Shown here: in pieces, positions 1 to 8,631 of the stretch | Layout: every line of letters begins with the position of its first letter | How positions within the stretch are numbered: position 1 is the stretch's first letter | Origin: Prevotella sp. | Lineage (GTDB): Bacteria; Bacteroidota; Bacteroidia; Bacteroidales; Bacteroidaceae | DNA: 44,932 nt | Assembly (NCBI GenBank): GCA_017460765.1 | Contig: JAFUAK010000270.1 | Coordinates: 1 to 44,932 of the forward strand | Reading direction: 5' to 3' | Position numbers and translations under genes: made by a program | The notes under the pieces: model-generated | What the model was told of the DNA's origin: nothing | Seen by the model: only the letters and a program-made list of their open reading frames with translations | Databases searched by the model: none

Positions 1-16
1 AAAAGGTAAAAAAGTA

Positions 17-1999
17 ATGAAGAGATTGGTAATCAAGAAAAGGCTGAAGGCAAAAGGGTTATTTTTACCTTTTTACCTTTTTACCTTTTTGCTTTTATAT
101 GCCTGTGCCCGGATGGGACAGCCCGACGGAGGCTGGTATGACGATGACCCACCAAAGGTGCTGGGCAGCACACCAGCCGACCAGTCAACGAATGTGAAGA
201 CCAAGAAGATCACCATCCTCTTCAATGAATTCATCAAGTTGGAAGATGCCACGAACAAGGTCATTGTCTCCCCACCCCAGTTAGAGGTGCCTGAGATCAA
301 GGCTGCCGGAAAGAAGATTGTGGTGGAACTGCAGGACATTCTGAAAGAAAACACGACCTATACCATTGATTTCAGCGATGCCATCAGCGACAACAACGAG
401 GGTAATCCGATGGGGAATTTCACCTATAGTTTCTCTACGGGTGAACAGATTGATACCATGGAGGTAGCAGGCTACGTGCTTGACGCCAGTAACCTGGAGC
501 CAGTGAAGGGTATCCTCGTGGGACTCTACGACGACCTGGCCGACTCTGCCTTCAAAACCAAGCCGCTGCTGCGCTTCTCACGTACCGACAGCCGTGGGCA
601 CTTCGTTATCAAAGGTGTGGCTCCGGGCACATACAGGGCCTATGCCGTGCAGGATATGGACGGAGACTTCCGCTTCTCACAGAAGAGTGAGATGATTGCC
701 TACAACCATGAGACCTTTGTGCCCAGTTGGAAACCAGATGTCAGAATCGACACCGTATGGCGCGACTCCCTGCATATCGACGCTCTGTTGCAGACACCCT
801 ACACCCACTTCCTGCCTGACGAAATTACCCTGATGGCCTTTACGCAGACGCAGACCGACCGTTTCCTGGTGAAGACGGAACGCAAGGACCCCGAAAAATT
901 CAGCATGTACTTCAGTTACGGCGACTCTCTCCTACCCGTTATCAAGGGGCTGAACTTCGAGGCCGATAGTGCCTTCATCATCGAGGCTACAGAAAAGCGG
1001 GACACGATCCACTACTGGCTTCGCGACACCGCTCTGGTGAACCAGGACACACTCCGCATGGAAATCAGTTATATGATGACCGACACCTTAGGGAACCTCG
1101 TGAACCAGACCGACACGCTGGAGACACTGGCAAAGGTGTCGTACGAAAAACGTCAGAAGGATCTGGCAAAAGAAATAGAGAAGTGGCAAAAGGAACAGGA
1201 GAGAAAGAAAAAGCGTGAAGAGAAATATGACTCCATCTATCCTGCCAAACCCCTACAGGTGAAGTTCAACGCACCACAGTCGATGGATCCCGACAAGAAA
1301 ATTTCCATCGACGTACCCACGCCCCTTCAACGCTTGGACACGGCTGCCGTACACCTCTACTCGATGATTGACTCCGTATGGTACGAGGCTCCATTTACGT
1401 TCCGACCCGTAGAACATCAACTCAGGCGGTTTGAAATACTCGCAGAATGGCGTCCAGAAACAGAATATAGCCTGGAAGTGGATTCTGCCGCGTTTGAAGA
1501 CATCTACGGACTGGTGTCGAATCCTTTCAAACAAGGTATCAAGGTGAAAAGCCTGGATGACTACAGCACATTGACGCTCAAACTCAGCGGTATTACCGAC
1601 ACACTGCCCCTCCGCGTGCAGTTGCTCAACTCTTCGGGCAGTGCTGTAAAAGAAGTCGTGGCCAAAGACGGCATCGCCTATTTCGACTATGTGGCACCAG
1701 CCAAATACTATATCAGTGCCCTCGTAGACAGGAACGGCAACGGTATCTGGGACACGGGCGACTATGAGGCCGACCTGCAACCGGAGGACGTGTACTTCTA
1801 CACCCGAGAGATTGAATGCAAGGAAAAATGGGATGTCACCCAGTCATGGGATCTCAGTGCCACACCGCGCTTCCAACAAAAGCCACAGGCCATCGTCAAG
1901 CAGAAGGCCGAAAACAAGAAAAAACTGCAGAACCGCAATGCCAAGCGCGCTGCAGACTTAGGAATAGAATATAACAAGGACAAGATAACAGTTAAGTAA
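17..1999 (+). CDS. Ig-like domain surface lipoprotein (SbsA/Big_5 type)
   Basis: 660 aa. The N-terminus is basic and hydrophobic and ends in LLLYAC, so Cys30 is the likely lipidated residue. The following RMGQPDGGWYDDDPP is typical of Bacteroidales lipoproteins of this family. Residues about 48-142 fit an SbsA-like Ig domain (KITILFNEFIKL, then YTIDFSDAISDNNEGN). Residues about 145-235 resemble a carboxypeptidase-regulatory-like beta domain. A lysine/glutamate-rich stretch near 385-400 may be a short helix. No catalytic motif is visible. It is probably an envelope protein of unknown function. The next gene follows after 3 bases, so the two are co-transcribed. The signal peptide is encoded over an 8-bp tandem repeat. 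The gene starts so close to the window edge that its promoter is not visible. Confidence 0.8.
   Translation: MKRLVIKKRLKAKGLFLPFYLFTFLLLYACARMGQPDGGWYDDDPPKVLGSTPADQSTNVKTKKITILFNEFIKLEDATNKVIVSPPQLEVPEIKAAGKKIVVELQDILKENTTYTIDFSDAISDNNEGNPMGNFTYSFSTGEQIDTMEVAGYVLDASNLEPVKGILVGLYDDLADSAFKTKPLLRFSRTDSRGHFVIKGVAPGTYRAYAVQDMDGDFRFSQKSEMIAYNHETFVPSWKPDVRIDTVWRDSLHIDALLQTPYTHFLPDEITLMAFTQTQTDRFLVKTERKDPEKFSMYFSYGDSLLPVIKGLNFEADSAFIIEATEKRDTIHYWLRDTALVNQDTLRMEISYMMTDTLGNLVNQTDTLETLAKVSYEKRQKDLAKEIEKWQKEQERKKKREEKYDSIYPAKPLQVKFNAPQSMDPDKKISIDVPTPLQRLDTAAVHLYSMIDSVWYEAPFTFRPVEHQLRRFEILAEWRPETEYSLEVDSAAFEDIYGLVSNPFKQGIKVKSLDDYSTLTLKLSGITDTLPLRVQLLNSSGSAVKEVVAKDGIAYFDYVAPAKYYISALVDRNGNGIWDTGDYEADLQPEDVYFYTREIECKEKWDVTQSWDLSATPRFQQKPQAIVKQKAENKKKLQNRNAKRAADLGIEYNKDKITVK
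62..91 (+). repeat. Octanucleotide tandem repeat (TTTTTACC)n in a signal peptide
   Basis: Units start at 62, 70 and 78, with a partial unit at 86. The tract encodes the hydrophobic core of the lipoprotein signal peptide. The unit is 8 bases, so gain or loss of one copy would shift the frame. The first 13 bases of the window contain the complementary sequence (AAAAGGTAAAAA), giving a short inverted repeat across the start codon. Confidence 0.8.
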
Positions 2000-2002
2000 G
2001 AT

Positions 2003-2812
2003 ATGAAGAAAATTATTTGTACTATATGTCTGATCTGCGGCTTTGCTTTGTCATCACATGCTCAGTGCGGGATTGAGAACACTGCCTTCAAGTCGGGAGA
2101 GTCACTGACTTACGACCTCTACTTCAACTGGAAGTTTATCTGGATGAAGGTGGGTACGGCTTCGATGGATACAAAGATGACGAAGTTTGAGGGCAAGGAA
2201 GCCTGGAAGTCGTACCTTATTACCCGCGGCAACGACAAACTCGACAAGTACTTTATGATGCGCGACACCCTGCTGTCGTACTGTAACCCTGACCTCGCAC
2301 CGCTCTACTTCCGCAAGGGAGCCCGTGAAGGAAGCCGTTACTATGTGGACGAGATCTGGTACACCTATCCCAACGGCCATAGCAAACTGAAGAAGCACCG
2401 CATAGACGCAGACGGTGAGGAACACTGGAAGACTTCGGAGTATAAGACCTGCATCTACGACATGATGTCGATTTTCCTCCGTGCCCGCAACTTCGATGCC
2501 TCCAAGATGAAAAAGGGTGAGGTGATTCCCATGCCCATCAGTGATGCACGCCGTCTGAGCAACTCCTGGCTGGAATTCCGTGGGCGCGAGAACTTCAAGG
2601 TAAGCGATACCAAGGAGAAGTTCCGTTGCCTGGTGTTCTCGTTCTATGAATGGGAGGACAACAAGAGCCACGAACTCATCCGCTTCTACGTCACCGATGA
2701 CCAGAACCATATACCAGTACGCCTCGACCTGTTCCTGAGTTTCGGATCGGCCAAGGCGTACCTGAAGAACTATAAGGGCGTCAGGAGCCCGATGACGGCG
2801 AAGATCAATTAG
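2003..2812 (+). CDS. DUF3108 family secreted protein
   Basis: 269 aa with a cleavable signal peptide (hydrophobic ICTICLICGFALSSHAQ). The body matches the DUF3108 pattern: GESLTYDLYFNWKFIWMKVG near the N-terminus, a D-x-MS segment (YDMMSIFLRARNF) in the middle, and a C-terminal DDQNHIPVRLDL strand. Members are probably periplasmic or outer-membrane-associated beta-rich proteins with no known reaction. The start is 3 bases after the lipoprotein stop, indicating one transcript. Its 3' end overlaps the convergent phosphatase gene by 8 bases. Family assignment is fairly firm; function is unknown. Confidence 0.85.
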   Translation: MKKIICTICLICGFALSSHAQCGIENTAFKSGESLTYDLYFNWKFIWMKVGTASMDTKMTKFEGKEAWKSYLITRGNDKLDKYFMMRDTLLSYCNPDLAPLYFRKGAREGSRYYVDEIWYTYPNGHSKLKKHRIDADGEEHWKTSEYKTCIYDMMSIFLRARNFDASKMKKGEVIPMPISDARRLSNSWLEFRGRENFKVSDTKEKFRCLVFSFYEWEDNKSHELIRFYVTDDQNHIPVRLDLFLSFGSAKAYLKNYKGVRSPMTAKIN

Positions 2813-4100
2813 CCTCGAAAGCCGCTATCTTGTCGAGATAGTACTGACGCACATCCTGCCATTTGTAGTAGGGCCACTGATCGGTGCTGACAGGCATATA
2901 GGCCTCGCGCTCGTTGAGCAGGGCCTTTACAAGGATGTCGCCCTTTCCCTTCTTTGGACGGTAGAACACCAATTGTACGTTACAGGCCATCGGGAAGATG
3001 CGATAGTTACGCCAATAGATGTCGAGTTCATCGAGATTCTCCACGGCCATGCCGCAGTTGTCGAGTTCCAGCAGACAGGCCAGCGGCATCACACACACCT
3101 CATGGCCAAAGCGCAGTACAGCCTGTGTCTGTGTGACAGTATCTGCCGTTTCAATGATATTTTTCAACAGGTTCAACTGGCTGAACGGCATCTTCTGACC
3201 TGAAACAGGTGATGCACCATAGTCGAGGTACCAGCCGACGTTACGGATGCGCCACTGGTCGTAGAGTTCCTCGTCGGTGAAAAGCGACAGCAGTTCGATA
3301 TCCGTGTCATGGCTCTGCATGTTGGTGGCCACATCAAAGAGACGGCGCATCAGGTCGCCCGCCATCACATTATTATAGACCCACTGCTGGTCGTTAAAAA
3401 GCACTTTCATCAGCCGTTCGGGGTGGGTGTACTTCACCTCAGCGTCGTGGTACTCCTTGTCGCCCTTCCTGCCTTCCTCTTTAACGACACCCTCCCAGGG
3501 CTGGTTCAAGTAGTACTGGAGCGACTCGCTGACATCATTATGAATTTGTGCAGTGGGATTGGCAGCAGCCAGTTCCTCACACTCGGCTATCATCGAAAGG
3601 ATACAGCGGAATACGGTGGTCGAGCGCGCATCGATCTTCAGGTTCTTTGCCTTGAAAATCTCAGGGAAATTCTGTGCCATGCGCTTGCCGATGCCATGGT
3701 GCTGGCGCTCACCAACCGTCGTCAAGTCACCCAGACGCTTCTCGGTTGTTGAGAAGATGGCTTCAAGTTTTTGAAGCGTCTCCTCCCCTACCTCTGTCAA
3801 CTTCCCATTCTCCTGCGCACTTTTCAGTGCACGGATAGGCAACGTGTAGTCGCCCTCCCAGATCAGCCAGCGCGAGCCGTGACGGCCATAGTGATTCATG
3901 AAATAAGGCTCATAGCCCTTGGGAGCAGGCGTCAGAGGCTTGGCAGACAACTGACGATCATAGTCCAGATAGTTACTGCCTGCCAGATAGCGGTTGGCGG
4001 CGATCTCATCCTTTGCCGGGATCTCGAATACAGGTGCTTTCTGCGCCTGTGCGGCCATCGCCGTGAAGCCAATGGCCAGCGTTAGGAATAATTGTCTCAT
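2805..4100 (-). CDS. Histidine acid phosphatase (MINPP-like)
   Basis: 431 aa from the ATG at 4100, which opens a proper signal peptide (MRQLFLTLAIGFTAMAAQAQ). A longer frame to 4166 only adds a non-signal leader. The catalytic RHG motif (Arg73-His74-Gly75) lies in NHYGRHGSRW, and the distal RFGHE (His333-Glu334) would supply the general acid. This is the clade-2 histidine phosphatase layout of phytases and multiple inositol polyphosphate phosphatases. The likely role is release of phosphate from extracellular phosphoesters such as inositol phosphates; the exact substrate is inferred. It lies 10 bases after the preceding minus-strand gene and may end the long operon that starts at 17214. Confidence 0.8.
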   Translation of the reverse strand: MRQLFLTLAIGFTAMAAQAQKAPVFEIPAKDEIAANRYLAGSNYLDYDRQLSAKPLTPAPKGYEPYFMNHYGRHGSRWLIWEGDYTLPIRALKSAQENGKLTEVGEETLQKLEAIFSTTEKRLGDLTTVGERQHHGIGKRMAQNFPEIFKAKNLKIDARSTTVFRCILSMIAECEELAAANPTAQIHNDVSESLQYYLNQPWEGVVKEEGRKGDKEYHDAEVKYTHPERLMKVLFNDQQWVYNNVMAGDLMRRLFDVATNMQSHDTDIELLSLFTDEELYDQWRIRNVGWYLDYGASPVSGQKMPFSQLNLLKNIIETADTVTQTQAVLRFGHEVCVMPLACLLELDNCGMAVENLDELDIYWRNYRIFPMACNVQLVFYRPKKGKGDILVKALLNEREAYMPVSTDQWPYYKWQDVRQYYLDKIAAFEAN

Positions 4101-4110
4101 TGATAAATTA

Positions 4111-5334
4111 TTATTTGATGTAGTGTTTCCTGCCGTTCTGGATAACAATGCCCTTATAGGAGGCATCCACTCTTTGGCCGGAGAGGTTGTAGCGGGCTCC
4201 GTCTGCCATCTTGGCGTTCACAGCCTTTATCGCCGTACCACCACTTTTTGCAGTTGATTCGACTTTCTCAAAGACCTGAACATTCTTGAGAATCGTGGTG
4301 CCTACAACCTGACCATTACCCAATAAGACAAAACCGTCTCTCCAAGTGTTTCCATCAAAATCAGAGAAATCAATATCGATAATCTGAAAGTCATCACTGG
4401 CAGTTACGGGAACCTCACGTATAAGGCTGGTGTCCCAACGGCCCAAAAACATCCAATATGTACCATCAGAAGGAACTTTCAGGGTCAGGCGGACGATGTA
4501 ATCGTGCCCCGCCTCGAATGACAAGTCACCTTCTGTAATGGACGTCTCAGGAAACCATAGAGACTCTCTCTTATAAGGATTGGTAATAGCCAGGCCTTCG
4601 TCTGTCGCCTCATAACTCCAATCAGGCATTTCACCATCCCAAATAAAGGAATATTCTAAACTTTCCCAGTTCTTCTCATATATCAGTCTCATGCCATTCT
4701 CATCAACAGGACCAAGATCATAGATATCAGGCAGGTCATTTGGATGGATAGGCAGTCCCAGTTCGTGTGGATTATAATAGAGGATGCCATAGTTTCCACT
4801 TTGATAGAGGTCATTCAGTACCAGAATTAACTCAAGCACCTCTTGTGATGTTTTCACTTGGCAAAGCATGGTGTACCTCTTGCTGTCTTCCTCGCTGGTC
4901 TCAAGGGTTACGTTATTGCCAAGGTGTTCCAATATGTCGTTTATCTGGAAACCGTCCTTTAAAAACATCGTGATTCTTGGATAGATATAGACCGTCCGCT
5001 TTTCTGACTGATAGATATCCGTCATCTTATATATTTCCGATACGTAATAATTGCCTTCGGGCAGGGCATGGTCTTTCAACACGAAGAACCTGTTGTCGTT
5101 GTCCTTGACGATAACTTTATCCTCTGTTATCCTCTTGCCTTCTAACAGATCGTCAAGGGTTTTCAGACTTTCATCGTCCATCGCATGGACATAGTTATAA
5201 TAACTTGACGCATCAGGGACCAGTTCCATAAACCAGTCTTTTCCACTGAACGAATCTCTCCACCAATACCCCCATTGCGCATTCATGCTCAGGGAGCAAA
5301 GGAGCAACAGCATTACCAGTAAATTCTTTTTCAT
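4111..5334 (-). CDS. Secreted protein with peptidase-prodomain-like region and Prevotella-type C-terminal tail
   Basis: 407 aa with a clear signal peptide (MKKNLLVMLLLLCSLSMNAQ). I do not recognise a named family. Residues about 60-190 (YPRITMFLKDGFQINDILEH, then TLETSEEDSKRYTMLCQVKT) resemble the N-terminal prodomain that precedes S8 peptidases in gut Bacteroidales, but no Asp/His/Ser protease domain follows. Residues about 240-350 look like a beta-sandwich, possibly carbohydrate-binding. The C-terminus ends YNLSGQRVDASYKGIVIQNG plus a basic end, a tail common on exported Prevotella proteins. It follows btuC by 29 bases with no visible terminator. The prodomain comparison is an inference from sequence pattern only. 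Confidence 0.6.
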   Translation of the reverse strand: MKKNLLVMLLLLCSLSMNAQWGYWWRDSFSGKDWFMELVPDASSYYNYVHAMDDESLKTLDDLLEGKRITEDKVIVKDNDNRFFVLKDHALPEGNYYVSEIYKMTDIYQSEKRTVYIYPRITMFLKDGFQINDILEHLGNNVTLETSEEDSKRYTMLCQVKTSQEVLELILVLNDLYQSGNYGILYYNPHELGLPIHPNDLPDIYDLGPVDENGMRLIYEKNWESLEYSFIWDGEMPDWSYEATDEGLAITNPYKRESLWFPETSITEGDLSFEAGHDYIVRLTLKVPSDGTYWMFLGRWDTSLIREVPVTASDDFQIIDIDFSDFDGNTWRDGFVLLGNGQVVGTTILKNVQVFEKVESTAKSGGTAIKAVNAKMADGARYNLSGQRVDASYKGIVIQNGRKHYIK

Positions 5335-5363
5335 AACCTTTTAGTTTTTAGTGACTATTAATA

Positions 5364-6395
5364 CTACTCGCTGATCTCGTCCTTACGACGTCGGAAAAGA
5401 ACAGCGGCAATGACAGGAGCACCCACCAGGGCTGTGACGGAGTTGACAGGCAAGGCTCCCTCAAAGCCTGGCATACGGGCAATCAGGTTGCAGACCAAGG
5501 CCAGAGCCGCACCACAGAACATTGTGGCTGGCATCAGGATGCGATGGTCGCTGGTACGGAAAATGGCCCTCGACAGATGAGGCACAGCCAGACCAATAAA
5601 CATAATTGGGCCACAGTAGGCTGTAACGATAGCAACCAGGACACCAGAACAGAGGATGACCAACATACGGGCCCGAGGGATGTCCAAACCCAGATTGGCA
5701 GCATAGCGATCACCCAACAAGAGGAGGTTCATCGGCTTCACCAAGAGGCAACTCAATGGTAACAATATGCACATGAGGATGACAAAAAGTGCCATTTCAT
5801 CGCCAGAAACACGGGAGAATGAGCCGAGTCCCCATACCACGAAGGCCTTCACATCCTCCTCAGGTGACAAGAATTTCAGGACGCCGATGATGGCATTCGC
5901 CAGATAACCAATCATCACACCTATTATTAATAAGGTGACATTGCCCTTTACCCGCTGTGAAATCCACACAATGAGCATCATCACAGCAAGGGCACCAATG
6001 ATGGCAGCCACGGAGATGGCCGCATCGCCCAAATAACCCAGGCGGCTAAGGGCCACACCACCAATCCTACCAGAAAGCAACACGACAAATGCCACGCCAA
6101 GGGCAGAACCATTAGAGATACCCAATACAGAAGGGCCTGCCAATGGATTGCGGAACACTGTCTGCATCTGCAAACCGCTGACAGCCAACCCGGCTCCAGC
6201 GACAATGGCTGTTAATGTCTGGGGCAAGCGCGATTGGAAAATGATGTTTGTCCAAATCTCATTCTCTCCGGCACCAACAAGTATCCGACAGGTTTCCATC
6301 ACAGGAATCCTAACAGAACCTATCAGCAAGTTGGCAATCGCCAGAATGACGATGACCACCATCAAGGTTGATATCAATAGTAGTGTCCGTCTCAT
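5364..6395 (-). CDS. btuC: Cobalamin ABC transporter permease (FecCD/BtuC family)
   Basis: 343 aa, highly hydrophobic, with about ten membrane segments. The FecCD family signature is present (RLPQTLTAIVAGAGLAVSGL, then FRNPLAGPSVLGISNGSALG), as is the late cytoplasmic-loop glycine region (GPIMFIGLAVPHLSR) that contacts the ATPase. Family members move vitamin B12, siderophores or haem across the inner membrane. The B12 assignment comes from context: it overlaps the second binding-protein gene by 4 bases and shares an operon with btuB and btuG. No ATPase gene is next to it; the matching one is at 23117-23914 beside cobD, cobS and cbiB. Confidence 0.85.
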   Translation of the reverse strand: MRRTLLLISTLMVVIVILAIANLLIGSVRIPVMETCRILVGAGENEIWTNIIFQSRLPQTLTAIVAGAGLAVSGLQMQTVFRNPLAGPSVLGISNGSALGVAFVVLLSGRIGGVALSRLGYLGDAAISVAAIIGALAVMMLIVWISQRVKGNVTLLIIGVMIGYLANAIIGVLKFLSPEEDVKAFVVWGLGSFSRVSGDEMALFVILMCILLPLSCLLVKPMNLLLLGDRYAANLGLDIPRARMLVILCSGVLVAIVTAYCGPIMFIGLAVPHLSRAIFRTSDHRILMPATMFCGAALALVCNLIARMPGFEGALPVNSVTALVGAPVIAAVLFRRRKDEISE

Positions 6396-7516
6396 TTCAA
6401 CAAATGATAGAAAGTTGGCTGATAGTCATTCTCAACAAGGTCGGGATGGAAGATTGCTACAAAGTCTTTCAACAATACATCGGGCTCCACTGGAGAAATC
6501 TCGTAATAAGGTGTTGCCTTCATATTACAATAGATGACCTTCCGTTCCTTATAGGCTTGGAAGAGTTCGTTACGCGGCTCCGAAGCCTTCAGGGCCTCAT
6601 ATGAAAAGTCGCCAGGATAACTGTTCAGAATACGCCAGTAGTCGGCCTTGGCAGCAAGAGCATACATCTTCTCAAACTCCAGATTTTCACCTGCTGTCTC
6701 TTCGTCATCGATAACGTAGTCTGCCCCTGCATCTCGGAAAATCTGTGCCAGATAGTTCTTGCCACCGACAGCATGCCACGTGCCGCTATGCATTTCACCA
6801 CTGAAGACTTTAGGTCTCGGGCCTTTGGCTGTAAACTGTTGGCATTTGGCTTTCAACTCATTATAACGACTTTCAATACCGGCAAAGAGGTCATTGGCCT
6901 CCTGCTCTTTACCAATAAACATACCAACGAACTTAATCCACTCAGCCTGCCCCAAAGGATCGAGTTCCTTATAGCCAAGATGGGGAACCAGCGTGATTCC
7001 CGTCTCCTTGATAGGCTCATAACCACCCCGTTTGAAGGGAGAGATAAAGATAATATCCGGATGGGCAGCAAGGATCATCTCCGGATCAAAGTTGCCCTCC
7101 ATGCCAATCTTCACGATACGCCCATCCTTCACTCTCTGAAGGATATCCTCGTTGAAAAGGTTTTTCGTTCCCGTCAGTCCCTTTATGACATCGTGTGCAT
7201 CAAGCATAGTAAAGTTCGACAACTGCAAGGCTGTCATACAGATAGTACGACGGATTGGTACGACAACCTTCGTGTAACCTTCAGGTACCACCGCTGTTTC
7301 AGATGAAACCAGTGCAAAGCGGTCACCCTTACCGACATCCACTAAACGAATACCCATAGTATCCCTGACGGTGAAACCTGTAGCATACTTGGGAAAGACG
7401 GGCACAAGGGAGTCCACTCCCTCTGCCTGAGCATCCGACCTTCCCTGACCATTGCGGCCCCCACACGAGCAGAGGGCGGCTATCAACATGACGGATAAAA
7501 ACTTAAATCTATTCAT
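6392..7516 (-). CDS. btuF: B12-binding lipoprotein, BtuF-like (second copy)
   Basis: 374 aa. The lipoprotein signal ends ALCSCGG. The rest is a class III periplasmic binding protein (Fe/B12 type): MTALQLSNFTMLDAHDVIKG in the N-lobe, a helical backbone around residue 200, and FSGEMHSGTWHAVGGKNYLA opening the C-lobe. It should deliver corrinoid to BtuC. It is a paralogue of the gene directly upstream, sharing layout and motifs such as PDxIxxSPF and VGG/PGG. It overlaps both neighbours by 4 bases (ATGA), so translation is coupled. The ligand could be a different corrinoid, or haem, rather than B12; the operon favours B12. Confidence 0.8.
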   Translation of the reverse strand: MNRFKFLSVMLIAALCSCGGRNGQGRSDAQAEGVDSLVPVFPKYATGFTVRDTMGIRLVDVGKGDRFALVSSETAVVPEGYTKVVVPIRRTICMTALQLSNFTMLDAHDVIKGLTGTKNLFNEDILQRVKDGRIVKIGMEGNFDPEMILAAHPDIIFISPFKRGGYEPIKETGITLVPHLGYKELDPLGQAEWIKFVGMFIGKEQEANDLFAGIESRYNELKAKCQQFTAKGPRPKVFSGEMHSGTWHAVGGKNYLAQIFRDAGADYVIDDEETAGENLEFEKMYALAAKADYWRILNSYPGDFSYEALKASEPRNELFQAYKERKVIYCNMKATPYYEISPVEPDVLLKDFVAIFHPDLVENDYQPTFYHLLK

Positions 7517-8631
7517 GGTTCCAGTTTTTGATAATACTTGAGTGATTCTATCTGATCTATTCCAGGATGAATGATCTGTATAAAGTCGTTCAACAGCCAG
7601 TCAGGACGGAAAGGCGACTCCTCATAGAAGTGCGACATCCTCACGTTACAGCCATAGACCTCACCTGTCTGGAAGGCCTGGAACTGACTGTAGCCTTCCT
7701 TCTCATCAAGAAGTTGGCCGCGACGCATCGGCTGGTCGCTATCATAACGGAACAACCACACCTCTGCTTCGCCGGCTCTCTCCAGTACCGTCTCGAAGGG
7801 CAACGAAAGTGAGCCGCTATGCTCGTCGGCTGTCCACGGATAACGGCCTCCTGCGTCCTTGATCATCTGTCCGATGGTGCTACGTCCTCCCGGAACATAC
7901 CAAACGGAGCCTACCTGCTTGTCAACGACCACCGAACGGCCTTGTCCTGCCTGCTGTGCCTTCTTCCTTAGTGCCTGATAGTTCTGATCGACAACGGCAA
8001 AGAGGCTGTCGGCCTTTACCTGACAACCGAAGAGCAGGCCATAGAGACGCATCCATTCGGCTCGGGCCAGCGGAGAAACCTCCATATACTCGGCACACTC
8101 TACCAAGGGAATATCTATCTCCTCCAGTTTACCATAGCCACCACTGTTCTCAAAGGGGGAGAGCAGGATGGCATCGGGCCGAAGGTCGATAATCTTCTCG
8201 ATTACAGGACTCATCCCGTCGCCGCAGTCCACAATCCTGCCACTTGCCACCTGTTCGTGAATCCAAGGTATTTTAATATACTTTAAATCGGCCACTCCTG
8301 CTATCTTATCCTGACATCCCAAGGTCATCAGCAGGGCACTATGGACGGTTGTAAAGACAACTGCTTTTTGCAGCGGGGTGCGGATAACCGTTCCTTTCGG
8401 CAGGTGAACCGGCATCTGTGCATCACGTGGCACCAGGACATAGGTATGCAGTGCCCGATCCTCCTTCCAGGGGTTGGCCAGTGTCACCATCGTATAACCA
8501 TCGTATTCTACGATGCTGGGCAGAGTGGCATACTTGAAGACAAGGCTGTCACCATCCCCCTGAAAACGGGATGCCTGCCCTCCACAGGAGAGCAGAGCCC
8601 ATAGAATGAGGAGTTCTGACAGATACTTCAT
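7513..8631 (-). CDS. btuF: B12-binding lipoprotein, BtuF-like (first copy)
   Basis: 372 aa from the ATG at 8631; a TTG two codons' width upstream at 8634 is unlikely to be used. The lipobox is ALLSCGG. It has the class III binding-protein fold with LRPDAILLSPFENSGGYGKL in the N-lobe and VGSVWYVPGGRSTIGQMIKD in the C-lobe. Its start overlaps the btuG stop by one base (TGATG), and its stop overlaps the next paralogue by 4 bases. It and the next gene are a tandem duplication that has diverged considerably, suggesting different ligand preferences or a heteromeric arrangement. Both ideas are inference. Confidence 0.8.
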   Translation of the reverse strand: MKYLSELLILWALLSCGGQASRFQGDGDSLVFKYATLPSIVEYDGYTMVTLANPWKEDRALHTYVLVPRDAQMPVHLPKGTVIRTPLQKAVVFTTVHSALLMTLGCQDKIAGVADLKYIKIPWIHEQVASGRIVDCGDGMSPVIEKIIDLRPDAILLSPFENSGGYGKLEEIDIPLVECAEYMEVSPLARAEWMRLYGLLFGCQVKADSLFAVVDQNYQALRKKAQQAGQGRSVVVDKQVGSVWYVPGGRSTIGQMIKDAGGRYPWTADEHSGSLSLPFETVLERAGEAEVWLFRYDSDQPMRRGQLLDEKEGYSQFQAFQTGEVYGCNVRMSHFYEESPFRPDWLLNDFIQIIHPGIDQIESLKYYQKLEP

